DNA of 64,000 nt, taken from assembly GCF_014332515.1 (NCBI RefSeq), contig NZ_VFSD01000028.1:20309-84308 (forward strand), read 5' to 3'. Under the pieces are notes generated by a model, which did no database searches, had not been told where the DNA came from, and saw only the letters and a program-made list of their open reading frames with translations. Source of the DNA: Pontibacter beigongshangensis (GTDB lineage: Bacteria; Bacteroidota; Bacteroidia; Cytophagales; Hymenobacteraceae). The translations under genes were made by a program, and so were the position numbers. The stretch's first letter is position 1, and the number at the start of each line of letters is the position of its first letter. Shown in pieces: positions 44,909 through 53,174 of this stretch.

Positions 44909-45289
44909 ATGGGTAATTTTTCAAAAACCGCTGTACTTCTGTTCTTTGCCTTTTTCCTGTCCTTTGCAGGAGCAGGTGAGGGGGCTGTGGAGCGTACTGC
45001 CCACAAAACTGCAGCAGCCTCAGAAGATAAGGGGGCTGCGGCCGCTGTAGCGCAAAGCGATCAGATCCGGTTTCAGTTTCTGCACCGGTTTTCAGAGCTG
45101 AGGACAGGCCAGGTTACTACCCTGCCTGCTTCTGGCGCAAAACAGCATTTGTTCGGGAGCCTGCCTGTTGCGGCCGCTGTGGAGCAACGCATTCAGAGTC
45201 TTTCTGCGCAGTACCTGATGCACGCAAAAGGTATCTGCAGGAGCCTGTCTGTCCGGGACATTATTTTCCCCTTCCATTATTTCTGGTAA
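44909..45289 (+). CDS. Small exported hypothetical protein (126 aa)
   Basis: A 126-residue protein with a signal peptide (MGNFSKTAVLLFFAFFLSFAGAG), an Ala-rich low-complexity segment, and an aromatic C-terminus (RDIIFPFHYFW) of a kind that recurs in small exported proteins of the Cytophagales. No catalytic motif. It is plus-strand, 140 bp ahead of another small membrane-protein gene. Function unknown; the signal and C-terminal pattern make it more likely a gene than chance. Confidence 0.55.
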   Translation: MGNFSKTAVLLFFAFFLSFAGAGEGAVERTAHKTAAASEDKGAAAAVAQSDQIRFQFLHRFSELRTGQVTTLPASGAKQHLFGSLPVAAAVEQRIQSLSAQYLMHAKGICRSLSVRDIIFPFHYFW

Positions 45290-45429
45290 TCCATTCTTTA
45301 TTTAGCAGGCAGGCTTAACCACGGGGTAGGGCTTGCCTGAAGCTTACATTGTTTAAGCCGCGCTGCGGATAACGTGTTCTCGTTTGTCTGCCGTGGCTGT
45401 GTGTACCTTGTATTTCAACAAAAACAAAG

Positions 45430-45942
45430 ATGGATTCAGTAACAGTAATTATCGGAATATTTTCTGTGGCGCTTCTTGTAGCGCCTATCATTTTTTTCCA
45501 AAGAAAGCGGAAGGCTAAAAAGCGGCGACTCCTACAGGACTTTACAGCGAAAGCCAATGAGCAGGAGCTAGCTATAGGACCTCATGAGTTCTGGGCCCCC
45601 TACTATGCCATAGGCCTCGACCCCGTAAAAAAGAAACTGCTCTATACCAGGCATGTGGAGGGCGTGGAGCAGCAGGTGCTTGTCGATTTGCTGGAGGTGA
45701 GCAGCGCCCGGGTAATTAACCTGAGCAAAGATTCAAATGACGGCAGAATTATTGACCGCATAGACCTTGCCTTTGCTTACCGGAACACCAAGCGCCCCGA
45801 AAAAATGGTGGAGTTCTACAACAAGGAGGAAAGCCTGAACCTGAACGACGAGCTACGCCTGGCTGAAAAGTGGATGAAGCTGGTAAACGAAAACATAGCC
45901 ACCTCCGCAGCACCAGCCAGCACATTCGAAATGGCAAAATAA
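45430..45942 (+). CDS. Hypothetical membrane-anchored protein (170 aa)
   Basis: An N-terminal helix (about residues 3-24, SVTVIIGIFSVALLVAPIIFF) is followed by a positive QRKRKAKKRR segment and a soluble domain (GPHEFWAPYYAIGLDPVKKKLLYTRHVEG...IDLAFAYRNTKRPEKMVEFYNKEE). The helix and charge order suggest an inner-membrane anchor with a cytoplasmic domain. A TTTG/TACCTTG promoter-like pair lies about 40-50 bp upstream. Not assigned to a family. Confidence 0.65.
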   Translation: MDSVTVIIGIFSVALLVAPIIFFQRKRKAKKRRLLQDFTAKANEQELAIGPHEFWAPYYAIGLDPVKKKLLYTRHVEGVEQQVLVDLLEVSSARVINLSKDSNDGRIIDRIDLAFAYRNTKRPEKMVEFYNKEESLNLNDELRLAEKWMKLVNENIATSAAPASTFEMAK

Positions 45943-46015
45943 GAGGGATGTTAGTAGCGCTGGCCCTTGTGCTGGCCCTGCAGAATTTGCTGCCAGGTTA
46001 ACAGGTGCCGGTGCA

Positions 46016-46056
46016 GCAGAAAAGGTCTGGGGCAATTGCTCCCGGACCTTTTCTGC
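46016..46056 (+). terminator. Hairpin, probable terminator
   Basis: GCAGAAAAGGTC and GACCTTTTCTGC form a 12-bp stem. The T-run lies inside the 3' arm. Confidence 0.6.
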
Positions 46057-46248
46057 TATCAACAGAGGCCATGCCAGTTCTAGCTGTTAGCATTCTACAG
46101 GATTTGAATGCCGGCCAGTTGAGCCATGGTCCGGCCACGTTGGCGATTACAATTTTTCTTCCCTAACACTTGCCATAGCAAACAGGTAATGTTTAGTGCC
46201 TTTCGTTTCCTGCTGTAATACTCGCTTCAGGCAGCTCCCGCACAAATG

Positions 46249-46298
46249 AATTATTCGAATAAAAAACGACCTCCGAATGGTTTTTGGCCTTTGCTGCA
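46249..46298 (+). repeat. CCE interspersed element, copy 18 (degenerate)
   Basis: AATTATTCGAATAAAAAACG with ACCTCCGAATGG in place of the palindrome and a weak CTG tract. Confidence 0.75.
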
Positions 46299-46372
46299 TG
46301 AGTTGCGGCCCTTGCCACTATAAAATGAGGGGAGCGGCTTATAATGCGCTCTGCGTGAGGAGGCCATAAAAC

Positions 46373-46403
46373 AAAAAAGCCCTCAGATCAGATCTAAGGG
46401 CTT
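46373..46403 (-). terminator. Terminator after tRNA-Gln
   Basis: On the minus strand AAGCCCTTAGATC and GATCTGAGGGCTT pair, followed by TTTTTG. Confidence 0.75.
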
Positions 46404-46409
46404 AGTTTG

Positions 46410-46482
46410 TTGTCCGACCAGGTTTCGAACCTGGACTCTTCTGAACCAAAATCAGACGTGTTGCCAGTTACACCATCGGACA
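46410..46482 (-). tRNA. tRNA-Gln (TTG)
   Basis: A complete cloverleaf on the minus strand: acceptor TGTCCGA/TCGGACA, anticodon stem TCTGA/TCAGA with loop TTTTGGT (anticodon TTG), and T-arm CCAGG-TTCGAAA-CCTGG. CCA is not encoded. It stands alone with a terminator immediately downstream. Confidence 0.95.
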
Positions 46483-46957
46483 AGTTACCGCCCAACTAAG
46501 GGTGGAAGCCCCGTCGTTGTTTGGTGATGCAAAGATAGACACACGATTTTAAACTGCAAACATTTGCTCTAAAATATTTTTAAAAATTTACTCCTAAATC
46601 TGCTCCAATACGGTGTGATGGTGCTTTTTGGCTTTCAAGATTGCCATTTAAAGCTTTCGGTCGGAGTGGTACTGCTAGGCTGATGGCAGGCCTAAATTAG
46701 TGAAAACCATGCTGTTGTTTTGAACCTGTTTATCAAAAGCAGCCTGTTGTTCCGGCCCGTTCCAGACTGCTGCAGGCTCTTCCAAATAAAAATTCGCTTT
46801 CCTGAAATTTTCCGGCCGGCTCTGTCTCAGGGCCGGCCAAGCAGCTCCTGGCTGGCGGCTGCATATAAATAAAAGGCTAAATAATTATTTAATCAGGCAA
46901 AGCTGACACCTCCCCGGATATTTCCCGTACAGATAGCTGCCATATTAAACGATCACT
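46483..46957. other. AT-rich spacer
   Basis: 475 bp between the tRNA and the 77-aa gene. It holds the tRNA promoter side and no visible ORF, repeat or terminator. Confidence 0.45.
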
Positions 46958-47191
46958 ATGTATTCACCTAAAACCAAAAATTCCGATATCGTAACCACTA
47001 CCTGTGGGCGAGAGCTCGATCTAAGCAAAACCGAGCTTGTTATCGAAAAGTCGAACAGCCTTTTTAGTTATAATGTCCACAAGTTAAGTACCGGCGAATA
47101 CGTGATAGCCGAAAAATTTTACGCCAACCCGTTTAACAACAGGTATATTCTGCTCAACGACGAACAGATAGAGCTCCTCAAGAACCTTTAA
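46958..47191 (+). CDS. Hypothetical 77-aa protein
   Basis: A small soluble protein (MYSPKTKNSDIVTTTCGREL...) with alternating hydrophobic residues that suggest a compact beta/alpha fold, ending DEQIELLKNL. No family recognised, no signal peptide. The composition is normal for coding sequence and the start is clean, so it is probably real. It is isolated between the tRNA spacer and a CCE element. Confidence 0.6.
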   Translation: MYSPKTKNSDIVTTTCGRELDLSKTELVIEKSNSLFSYNVHKLSTGEYVIAEKFYANPFNNRYILLNDEQIELLKNL

Positions 47192-47218
47192 GTTAGTTAA
47201 GAGTGGGCGGCAAGCGTG

Positions 47219-47270
47219 CAGCGGCAGGAGCTAGAGTGCCTTTGGATAGCTGCTTTCATTGGAATAATTC
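47219..47270 (-). repeat. CCE interspersed element, copy 19 (degenerate)
   Basis: AATTATTCCAATGAAAGCAG with the palindrome decayed to CTATCCAAAGG (minus strand). Confidence 0.72.
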
Positions 47271-47576
47271 CTTTAGGGCTGATTAAAGGCTTAATTGTGG
47301 AATGGTTAAATTGTTATCCGGCATGTTGCAGCTCAACCAACATCCTCCTCTGGTTACTTTTTGAGCGCCTGGCTACTTCTCTGATCCCATAAATTGTGGT
47401 ACTGGCTGGATGTCTTATGCCTTGCGCCCTGCTTCTTGTGTCCTTTCCGGTAGCCGTATCTGTAGTTTTGGCAAAATAAGCGCGCATTTTTCCTTCAGGT
47501 GCCAATGTGTTTAATGATTAAGCGTCAAAGAGTTAATTTTTTTGGTTTGTTTCGTGGATTTGACCGATTTATGGGT

Positions 47577-47584
47577 TAGTTTTG
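47577..47584 (+). promoter_or_regulatory. -7 promoter box for atpD
   Basis: TAGTTTTG matches TAnnTTTG, about 50 bp upstream of the start codon. The -33 match is unclear. Confidence 0.5.
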
Positions 47585-47634
47585 CAGCCTGAATAAACTC
47601 TATTAACAATAGCTAATCATTTATAAAAAGTCAA

Positions 47635-49146
47635 ATGGCGAATATTGGCAGAATTACCCAGGTTATCGGTCCGGTGGTGGACGTTAGCTTTGTGGGTGAA
47701 AACATTAAACTTCCAAATATTTTGGATGCCCTCGAAGTGACGAAAGAAAACGGCCAGAGAATCGTGCTGGAGTGTCAGCAGCACCTTGGCGAAGACCGTG
47801 TGCGTACCATTGCAATGGACTCTACCGAAGGTCTTTCCCGTGGCACTGAAGTAATTGACCTGGGTGGCCCTATCAAAATGCCGACAGGCGAAGGCATCAA
47901 AGGCCGTCTGTTTAATGTGATCGGCGAAGCCATTGACGGTATTCAGCAGCCGGTAAGCACTGGAGGTCTTCCTATCCACAGACCTTCTCCCCGTTTCGAA
48001 GACCTTGCCACTTCTTCTGAAGTATTATATACAGGTATCAAAGTAATCGACCTTATCGAGCCTTACTCCAAAGGTGGTAAGATCGGTTTGTTCGGTGGTG
48101 CCGGTGTGGGTAAAACCGTACTTATCCAGGAACTGATCAACAACATTGCCAAGGCCCACGGTGGTCTTTCTGTATTTGCCGGTGTAGGCGAGCGTACCCG
48201 CGAAGGAAATGACCTGCTGCGTGAGATGATCGAGTCTGGCATCGTGAAATATGGCGACGCCTTTATGGAATCGCTGGAGCACGGCGGATGGGACCTTTCT
48301 AAAGTGGACCTGGAAGAACTGAAAGAGTCTAAGGCTACTTTCGTGTTCGGACAGATGAACGAGCCCCCAGGTGCCCGTGCCCGTGTGGCCCTTTCTGGTC
48401 TTACTATGGCGGAATACTACCGCGATGGCGAGCCAGGATCAAGCGATGCCGGCCGTGACATCCTGTTCTTCGTAGACAACATCTTCCGTTTCACCCAGGC
48501 AGGTTCTGAGGTGTCGGCCCTTCTTGGTCGTATGCCATCTGCGGTGGGTTACCAGCCAACGCTGGCCACGGAAATGGGTGCTATGCAGGAGCGTATTACC
48601 TCTACCAAGCGTGGTTCCATTACTTCGGTACAGGCCGTTTACGTACCTGCCGACGACTTAACTGACCCGGCCCCGGCTACTACCTTTGCTCACTTGGATG
48701 CTACCACGGTACTTTCCCGTAAAATCTCCGAGCTTGGTATCTACCCTGCGGTAGACCCTCTTGACTCTACTTCCCGAATACTGACGGCTGATGTGGTAGG
48801 AGATGACCATTACAACACGGCCCAGCGCGTAAAAGAGATTCTGCAGCGTTACAAAGAACTTCAGGACATTATCGCCATTCTTGGTATGGACGAGCTTTCT
48901 GAAGAAGACCGCCTGATAGTGCACAGAGCGCGTCGTGTGCAGCGTTTCCTGTCTCAGCCGTTCCACGTAGCCGAGCAGTTCACAGGCCTGAAAGGTGTGT
49001 TGGTTGATATCAAAGACACCATCAGAGGCTTTAACGAGATCATGGATGGCCTGCACGACAACCTGCCGGAAGCTGCCTTCAACCTGGTTGGTACCATCGA
49101 AGACGCAGTTGCCAAAGGTCAGAAAATGATGGCCGAAGCACGTTAG
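47635..49146 (+). CDS. atpD: F1 ATP synthase subunit beta
   Basis: The 503-aa catalytic F1 subunit. Walker A is GGAGVGKTVLIQELI (about 160), with GERTREGNDLL and ALSGLTMAEYYRD, and the Walker B/DELSEED region is LGMDELSEEDRLIVHRARR (about 418). The normal start MANIGRITQVIGPVVDVSF is retained. It is followed after 98 bp by atpC. The remaining F1Fo genes are outside the window, as in Bacteroidota where atpDC is often a separate unit. The 98-bp gap holds a hairpin-forming inverted repeat. Confidence 0.98.
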   Translation: MANIGRITQVIGPVVDVSFVGENIKLPNILDALEVTKENGQRIVLECQQHLGEDRVRTIAMDSTEGLSRGTEVIDLGGPIKMPTGEGIKGRLFNVIGEAIDGIQQPVSTGGLPIHRPSPRFEDLATSSEVLYTGIKVIDLIEPYSKGGKIGLFGGAGVGKTVLIQELINNIAKAHGGLSVFAGVGERTREGNDLLREMIESGIVKYGDAFMESLEHGGWDLSKVDLEELKESKATFVFGQMNEPPGARARVALSGLTMAEYYRDGEPGSSDAGRDILFFVDNIFRFTQAGSEVSALLGRMPSAVGYQPTLATEMGAMQERITSTKRGSITSVQAVYVPADDLTDPAPATTFAHLDATTVLSRKISELGIYPAVDPLDSTSRILTADVVGDDHYNTAQRVKEILQRYKELQDIIAILGMDELSEEDRLIVHRARRVQRFLSQPFHVAEQFTGLKGVLVDIKDTIRGFNEIMDGLHDNLPEAAFNLVGTIEDAVAKGQKMMAEAR

Positions 49147-49148
49147 TA

Positions 49149-49238
49149 TCAGTTAAGAGTTAAAAGTTATGAGTTATGAGTTGTTAAGGCAAACCCAGAC
49201 TTTTTAACTTTTAACTTTTAACTCTAAACTCTTAACTA
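49149..49238. repeat. Inverted repeat between atpD and atpC
   Basis: GTTAAGAGTTAAAAGTTATG on the left arm and its inverse-type sequence (TTTTTAACTTTTAACTTTTA, CTCTTAAC) on the right can form a long AT-rich hairpin within the transcript. Similar sequence occurs between tgt and the LptF/G gene. Confidence 0.75.
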
Positions 49239-49244
49239 AAGAAG

Positions 49245-49490
49245 ATGTATTTAGAGATCATTACACCAGATAAAAAGGTATTTGCCGGTGAGGTAGATGC
49301 AGCGCAGTTCCCCGGAGCCAAAGGTTCTTTTGAGGTGCTGGATTTACACGCCCCTCTCATCAGCACCCTGGAGAAAGGCAGCGTCCGCATCACCACCAAA
49401 CAAGGGCATGAGTTCTTTACCGTGGACGGTGGTGTGGTAGAAGTGCTCAACAACAAAATTATCGTACTTGCCGAGTCTGTGAGCGCGTAA
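49245..49490 (+). CDS. atpC: F1 ATP synthase subunit epsilon
   Basis: 81 aa, covering the N-terminal beta-sandwich of epsilon (MYLEIITPDKKVFAGEVDAAQFPGAKGSFEVLDLHAPLI..LEKGSVRI). The C-terminal helical hairpin that inhibits ATPase in longer epsilon subunits is absent, as is usual for Bacteroidota. It is downstream of atpD and ends in a terminator. Confidence 0.93.
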   Translation: MYLEIITPDKKVFAGEVDAAQFPGAKGSFEVLDLHAPLISTLEKGSVRITTKQGHEFFTVDGGVVEVLNNKIIVLAESVSA

Positions 49491-49509
49491 CTATCTGACA
49501 GTGCAACAT

Positions 49510-49547
49510 AAAACGCCTTCTGTTCTTCCGGAGCAGAAGGCGTTTTT
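49510..49547 (+). terminator. Rho-independent terminator after atpC
   Basis: AAACGCCTTCTG and CAGAAGGCGTTTTT stem, followed by ACTTTT. Confidence 0.92.
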
Positions 49548-49679
49548 ACTTTTATGAAAGATTTCTTAAATCGGCTGATGCAGGGCGGGTGTTTGTGCCT
49601 TTTGTAGCAGCCCCAGATATTTGCCGGATAGGAACAGAATTGGCGCCGATGTTATAATATCGCCCTTAATACAGCTGTG

Positions 49680-50363
49680 CTAGGGCTGCTGATGCCTGTT
49701 AGCCGTGTTTTTCAGCACAGCATCCAGTTCGAGACTGCTGGTGATCAGCATCTGGCAGATGTTTTTCATATTCTGATCCAGATCCATTTTTTCCAGTATT
49801 TTAACAAGGCCCATAATATTCGCCAGGGGCTTTCTGATAACATGCGACTGGTACCAGCCAATTTCTTTGAGTACATTTTCTTTCAGGTTCAGCAACTCCC
49901 GGGTGCCTTCCAACTGCTCCTTCTGATCCATGTATTCTGTAATATCGTAACCGATGCAAAATATGCCTTCCGGTTGTTGCTGCGCATTTAATATGGCTTT
50001 GTACTCCCATTGGGTAATAAGAAAACCGCCACGGCCGTCGTGCTTCCGAATGGTAGCCGGGAATAAACGTTCGGGATTTGCAAAGCACCTGGCTGCTACC
50101 TCTGCACAAACCTTTGTATCTTCGGGGTGCATAGTAATGTCGTAAGGTTGCCCCAGGAGGGAGCCATATATCTGGGCAAATGTTCTGGCATAGTTGGTGT
50201 TGATGTAGGAGTACCTGCCAGCCATGTTGGTGGTGATGATATAAAAAAAAGACGAGGGCTCCAGTAAAGCCTGGGTTTCTGCAAAATTGGTCATACGGTA
50301 ATCAGGCAACATATAGGCTAATAAAGCGATTTTTTGCGGAATATAGAGCCGTAATGCCTGCAA
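49680..50363 (-). CDS. PAS domain protein with lone HisKA-like dimerisation helix
   Basis: A soluble protein of up to 227 aa. A PAS domain (residues about 32-150, FYIITTNMAGRYSYINTNYARTFAQIYGSLLGQPYDITMHPEDT) is followed by a helix with an H-box-like YQSHVIRKPLANIMGL (His174) and a second helix (QNMKNICQMLITSSLELDAVL). The gene ends there, so no HATPase domain is present. It may dimerise with or be phosphorylated by another kinase. The true start may be Met18 (50312) or Met24 (50294), which are closer to the PAS domain. Confidence 0.78.
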   Translation of the reverse strand: MQALRLYIPQKIALLAYMLPDYRMTNFAETQALLEPSSFFYIITTNMAGRYSYINTNYARTFAQIYGSLLGQPYDITMHPEDTKVCAEVAARCFANPERLFPATIRKHDGRGGFLITQWEYKAILNAQQQPEGIFCIGYDITEYMDQKEQLEGTRELLNLKENVLKEIGWYQSHVIRKPLANIMGLVKILEKMDLDQNMKNICQMLITSSLELDAVLKNTANRHQQP

Positions 50364-50408
50364 TTGTAAAAAATACCGTTTATTACGTATTTAAACAGAG
50401 TATTAAGT

Positions 50409-50466
50409 CAGCAGCAGGAGCAGCAGCAGCAACATGCGCTGGAGGGGCTTTTTGATTAGAATAATT
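50409..50466 (-). repeat. CCE interspersed element, copy 20
   Basis: AATTATTCTAATCAAAAAGC, then CCCTCCAGCGC and a long CTG tract (minus strand). Head-to-head with copy 21, 13 bp apart. Confidence 0.87.
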
Positions 50467-50479
50467 TGGGTTAATATGC

Positions 50480-50530
50480 TAATTATTTGAATGAAATAGG
50501 TCCTCCAGAGGTTTTATTGCTGCTGCTGCC
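50480..50530 (+). repeat. CCE interspersed element, copy 21
   Basis: AATTATTTGAATGAAATAGG, then TCCTCCAGAGG and CTG triplets. Paired head-to-head with copy 20. Confidence 0.88.
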
Positions 50531-50571
50531 GGCATGCTATTTTCAAGCTTCTTCTTCGGCCGGGACCTTTA

Positions 50572-50579
50572 TAATTTTG
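50572..50579 (+). promoter_or_regulatory. -7 promoter box for the Cys/Met PLP gene
   Basis: TAATTTTG matches TAnnTTTG, 61 bp upstream of the start codon. Confidence 0.5.
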
Positions 50580-50639
50580 GCTATCGTTTTTTAATCCTAC
50601 TAAAAACCTCCTTAACTTCAGGCCAAATACAAACCTGCT

Positions 50640-51767
50640 ATGACACAGATTCATCCAAAAATAACCCCGATTTACCAGACTTCGGTTTTTACTTTCGAAG
50701 ACCTGAACGAGCTGGAAGCCTATTTTGAGCAGCCGGGCAAGCAGTATATGTACTCCCGTTTCGGCAACCCCAATACCGACGAGCTGGCTGCAGAAGTTAA
50801 CAAGCTGGAGGGTGGGGCCGGTGCCGTGGTCACCTCATCGGGTATGTCGGCTATTCTGGCGGCGGTGCTCACTTATTGCCAGGCAGGAGACCATGTGCTT
50901 TGTGCCGAGGAAATTTACGGAGGCTCTGCCGCGCTGCTCTCGCAGGAGCTGACACGGATCGGTATAACCGTTTCGTTTGTGCCCGGAGAGCAGCTGTATG
51001 CGTTAGGCGACCAAGTGCAAGCCAACACCAAAATGGTACTGGCCGAAACCATCAGCAACCCGCTCCTGCAGGTGCTGGACATACAGCGGCTGGCTGAACA
51101 AACAAAACAAGCCGGTATAAAACTGGTGATAGACAACACCTTCGCCTCGCCGGTAATTACAAAGCCCTTAGCGCTTGGCGCCGACATGGTAATGCATAGC
51201 GTCACCAAATACCTCTCGGGCCACAGCGACGTAACGGCAGGAGTAGTGGTTTGCCGGGAGCAGGACCTGCAGCGGGCCAGGCAGGTAGTGATGACTTTTG
51301 GCGTGAACCTGAGCCCTTTCGAAAGCTGGCTCGCAGCCCGTGGCCTCAAAACCTTGAAACTGCGCATACGGCAGCACTCCCACAATGCCCTGGCCATAGC
51401 ACAGTTCCTGCAGCAGCACCCAAAGGTGGAGCAGGTGTGGTACCCTGGCCTGGAGCAGCACGAGCAGCACCAGTTGGCCAAAGAGCAGGGCAAAGGCCTC
51501 TATGGAGGCATGCTCTCTTTCCGGATCGCCGATAAGCTGGAGATGGTAAATACGTTTATGCAGGCACTGCAGCAGATGCCTTTTGCGCCGTCGCTGGCAG
51601 GCGTTAGCACTACTATCTCGCACCCGCTCCGCACCTCCCACCGCTCTTTTACACCTGAAAGGCTGAATAACCTGGGCATTACATTGGGTGTTATCCGGCT
51701 ATCGGTAGGCATAGAGGATGTTGAGGATCTGATCGCTGATCTGGAGCAGGCGCTGGAGAAGATTTGA
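50640..51767 (+). CDS. PLP-dependent Cys/Met metabolism enzyme (cystathionine gamma-synthase/lyase type)
   Basis: A 375-aa fold-type I PLP enzyme. The cofactor lysine is Lys190 in HSVTKYLSGHSD. YSRFGNPNTDELAAEVNKLEGG and TSSGMSAI are the phosphate-contact region, and the C-terminal block is GVSTTISHPLRTSHRSFTPERLNNLGITLGVIRLSVGIED. This block does not separate cystathionine gamma-synthase, gamma-lyase, beta-lyase and methionine gamma-lyase, so the exact reaction is open. A -7 promoter box (TAATTTTG) lies upstream; two head-to-head CCE elements lie before it. Confidence 0.9.
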   Translation: MTQIHPKITPIYQTSVFTFEDLNELEAYFEQPGKQYMYSRFGNPNTDELAAEVNKLEGGAGAVVTSSGMSAILAAVLTYCQAGDHVLCAEEIYGGSAALLSQELTRIGITVSFVPGEQLYALGDQVQANTKMVLAETISNPLLQVLDIQRLAEQTKQAGIKLVIDNTFASPVITKPLALGADMVMHSVTKYLSGHSDVTAGVVVCREQDLQRARQVVMTFGVNLSPFESWLAARGLKTLKLRIRQHSHNALAIAQFLQQHPKVEQVWYPGLEQHEQHQLAKEQGKGLYGGMLSFRIADKLEMVNTFMQALQQMPFAPSLAGVSTTISHPLRTSHRSFTPERLNNLGITLGVIRLSVGIEDVEDLIADLEQALEKI

Positions 51768-51830
51768 GTGGGTAGAGAAGAGGGATTTGGGTTAGTTACG
51801 TTTATCTGCTAGTTGTACTTCATTAAAATT

Positions 51831-52277
51831 ATGGAAGAATTCTCAATCATAGGTGACAATGGAAATTACATTAAAATCACTTTTCAAGAAGTTTATGGGT
51901 TTCCTGAATCAACCTCTCATTGGGGTGGCTATGAACTGAGAGCTGCATTGGGAATAAAGTCAGGAAACTTTCTAGTAAAATCAATCTTCTGGACATCTAC
52001 AGGTGAGCTTTTCGAATTCTATAAAAAGTTGGAAGCTTGTAATGAAGAATTAAAAGGCTCTGTAGATTTTGCTAATTATGAAGCTAATTTAGAATTCAAT
52101 GTGAAGTATGATAATATGGGGCATGTGAATATTGAAGGAAGGTTTTACGAGCTTACTGAACTTGATAATGAATTGAAATTTGAATTTACTTCTGACCAAT
52201 CATATATGAGCATAACAGTTGGAGAACTAAAGCAAATTGCTCTTAAATATGGTGATATGAAAGGAGTGAAAAAATAA
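51831..52277 (+). CDS. WapI-type immunity-like protein
   Basis: A 148-aa acidic protein (start at the ATG at 51831) resembling WapI/DUF6228 immunity proteins, with FQEVYGFPESTSHWGGYELRA, TSTGELFEFYKKLEACNEELKGSVDFANYEANLEFNVKYDNMGHVNIEGRF and FTSDQSY. Such proteins neutralise WapA-type tRNA-targeting or polymorphic toxins. The codon usage is much more AT-rich than in neighbouring genes, suggesting transfer. No toxin gene is in the window, so it is orphan here. The assignment is by pattern only. Confidence 0.6.
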   Translation: MEEFSIIGDNGNYIKITFQEVYGFPESTSHWGGYELRAALGIKSGNFLVKSIFWTSTGELFEFYKKLEACNEELKGSVDFANYEANLEFNVKYDNMGHVNIEGRFYELTELDNELKFEFTSDQSYMSITVGELKQIALKYGDMKGVKK

Positions 52278-52328
52278 CGTAAGTACAACAAGGTTCATAA
52301 TACAGGTTCGGCTGCGCCTTCCCACATT

Positions 52329-52733
52329 ATGCACGAGACGTTAAGCTTTATTGAGATGAAAATGAAAGTGGAAATTATAACTCCTGTTTATTACAAGAAG
52401 CCTGATTTTATCACTGGAGAAAGTGAAAAGAGGAAGCAATATTTATTCAAGTGTGCGGCTTGTGGAGCAGAATTAGGAATTGACTTTCAGAAGCAGATAC
52501 AAAATTGCTGGACGGGTAAAACTGATGAAGTAACAGATAGAGAACATGAAGAATTGAAAGCTCACTATGGAATCGGCTCATCTAACAAATCGCATGAAGG
52601 AGGGTTGCCAGTTTTTGACAAGGTTGCCTGTACACCATGTTCCGGGCAGTATTATACGTATTCAGGAGTGAACGAATTCAGCAATTCGACTTTTACTGTT
52701 CAAATACAAGGTATTGCTAAAGATGGAAAGTGA
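52329..52733 (+). CDS. Hypothetical protein with zinc-ribbon-like cysteines
   Basis: A 134-aa AT-rich gene. Two CxxC pairs (Cys42/Cys45 in CAACGAEL and Cys101/Cys104 in CTPCSGQY) are spaced about 56 residues apart and could bind zinc. The N-terminal MHETLSFIEM may not be real; a start at Met10 or Met12 is possible. The end overlaps the next start by 11 bp, so the two genes are likely co-translated. No family recognised; it lies in the immunity-like islet. Confidence 0.6.
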   Translation: MHETLSFIEMKMKVEIITPVYYKKPDFITGESEKRKQYLFKCAACGAELGIDFQKQIQNCWTGKTDEVTDREHEELKAHYGIGSSNKSHEGGLPVFDKVACTPCSGQYYTYSGVNEFSNSTFTVQIQGIAKDGK

Positions 52734-53028
52734 TAATATAGTAAAAGTAGAAATTGACACTGAGGGAAAGCTTCACATAAAGCCAGAATCAGTGAAGTTT
52801 CCTATGATTTACACAACAGCGACAGAAGTTCATTGGGATACAGTTAAGCAAACTTTATTTTCACCAATACCGGGGAACTGGACATACTTGGAGTGGTTCA
52901 GCCATATTATAGAAGTAGTAAGGGAAGAATGTTTCTACAGACTCAATTTAACAGATAAAACAGAGTGGTGCAATGTTCCGGCGGCATTGATAGAGCAGTT
53001 CAAAAAAGTAGAAGAAAAACAACGATAG
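52723..53028 (+). CDS. Hypothetical 101-aa protein
   Basis: A small soluble AT-rich gene (MESDNIVKVEIDTEGKLHIK) with segments TATEVHWDTVKQTLFSPIPG and WTYLEWFSHIIEVVREECFY and aromatic residues. The ATG at 52723 is chosen over an upstream TTG. It is translationally coupled to the preceding gene. The composition and size recall immunity or integron-cassette-type proteins. Function unknown. Confidence 0.6.
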   Translation: MESDNIVKVEIDTEGKLHIKPESVKFPMIYTTATEVHWDTVKQTLFSPIPGNWTYLEWFSHIIEVVREECFYRLNLTDKTEWCNVPAALIEQFKKVEEKQR

Positions 53029-53174
53029 CAGAACAAAGTAAAGCAGTTATGCTGCTGGTCTTACACCTTGCTATACCAGCGCGCTAAACCTTGATTTCAT
53101 GAATCAAATGAAAAACTATTCTGCCTGACTTGATTATAACAATGCCCTTTCAACGCCTTTAGCAAAACCAACCT

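Larger units (their letters stand above)
47192..47634. other. Intergenic region upstream of atpD (443 bp)
   Basis: Contains CCE copy 19 (47219-47270) and the atpD promoter box (47577-47584). A minus-strand open frame of 63 codons in between is rejected. Confidence 0.55.

Noticed and set aside
47314..47505. Minus-strand open frame of 63 codons upstream of atpD
   Set aside because: It has no codon-like composition and overlaps the CCE-flanked spacer. It seems to be noncoding.
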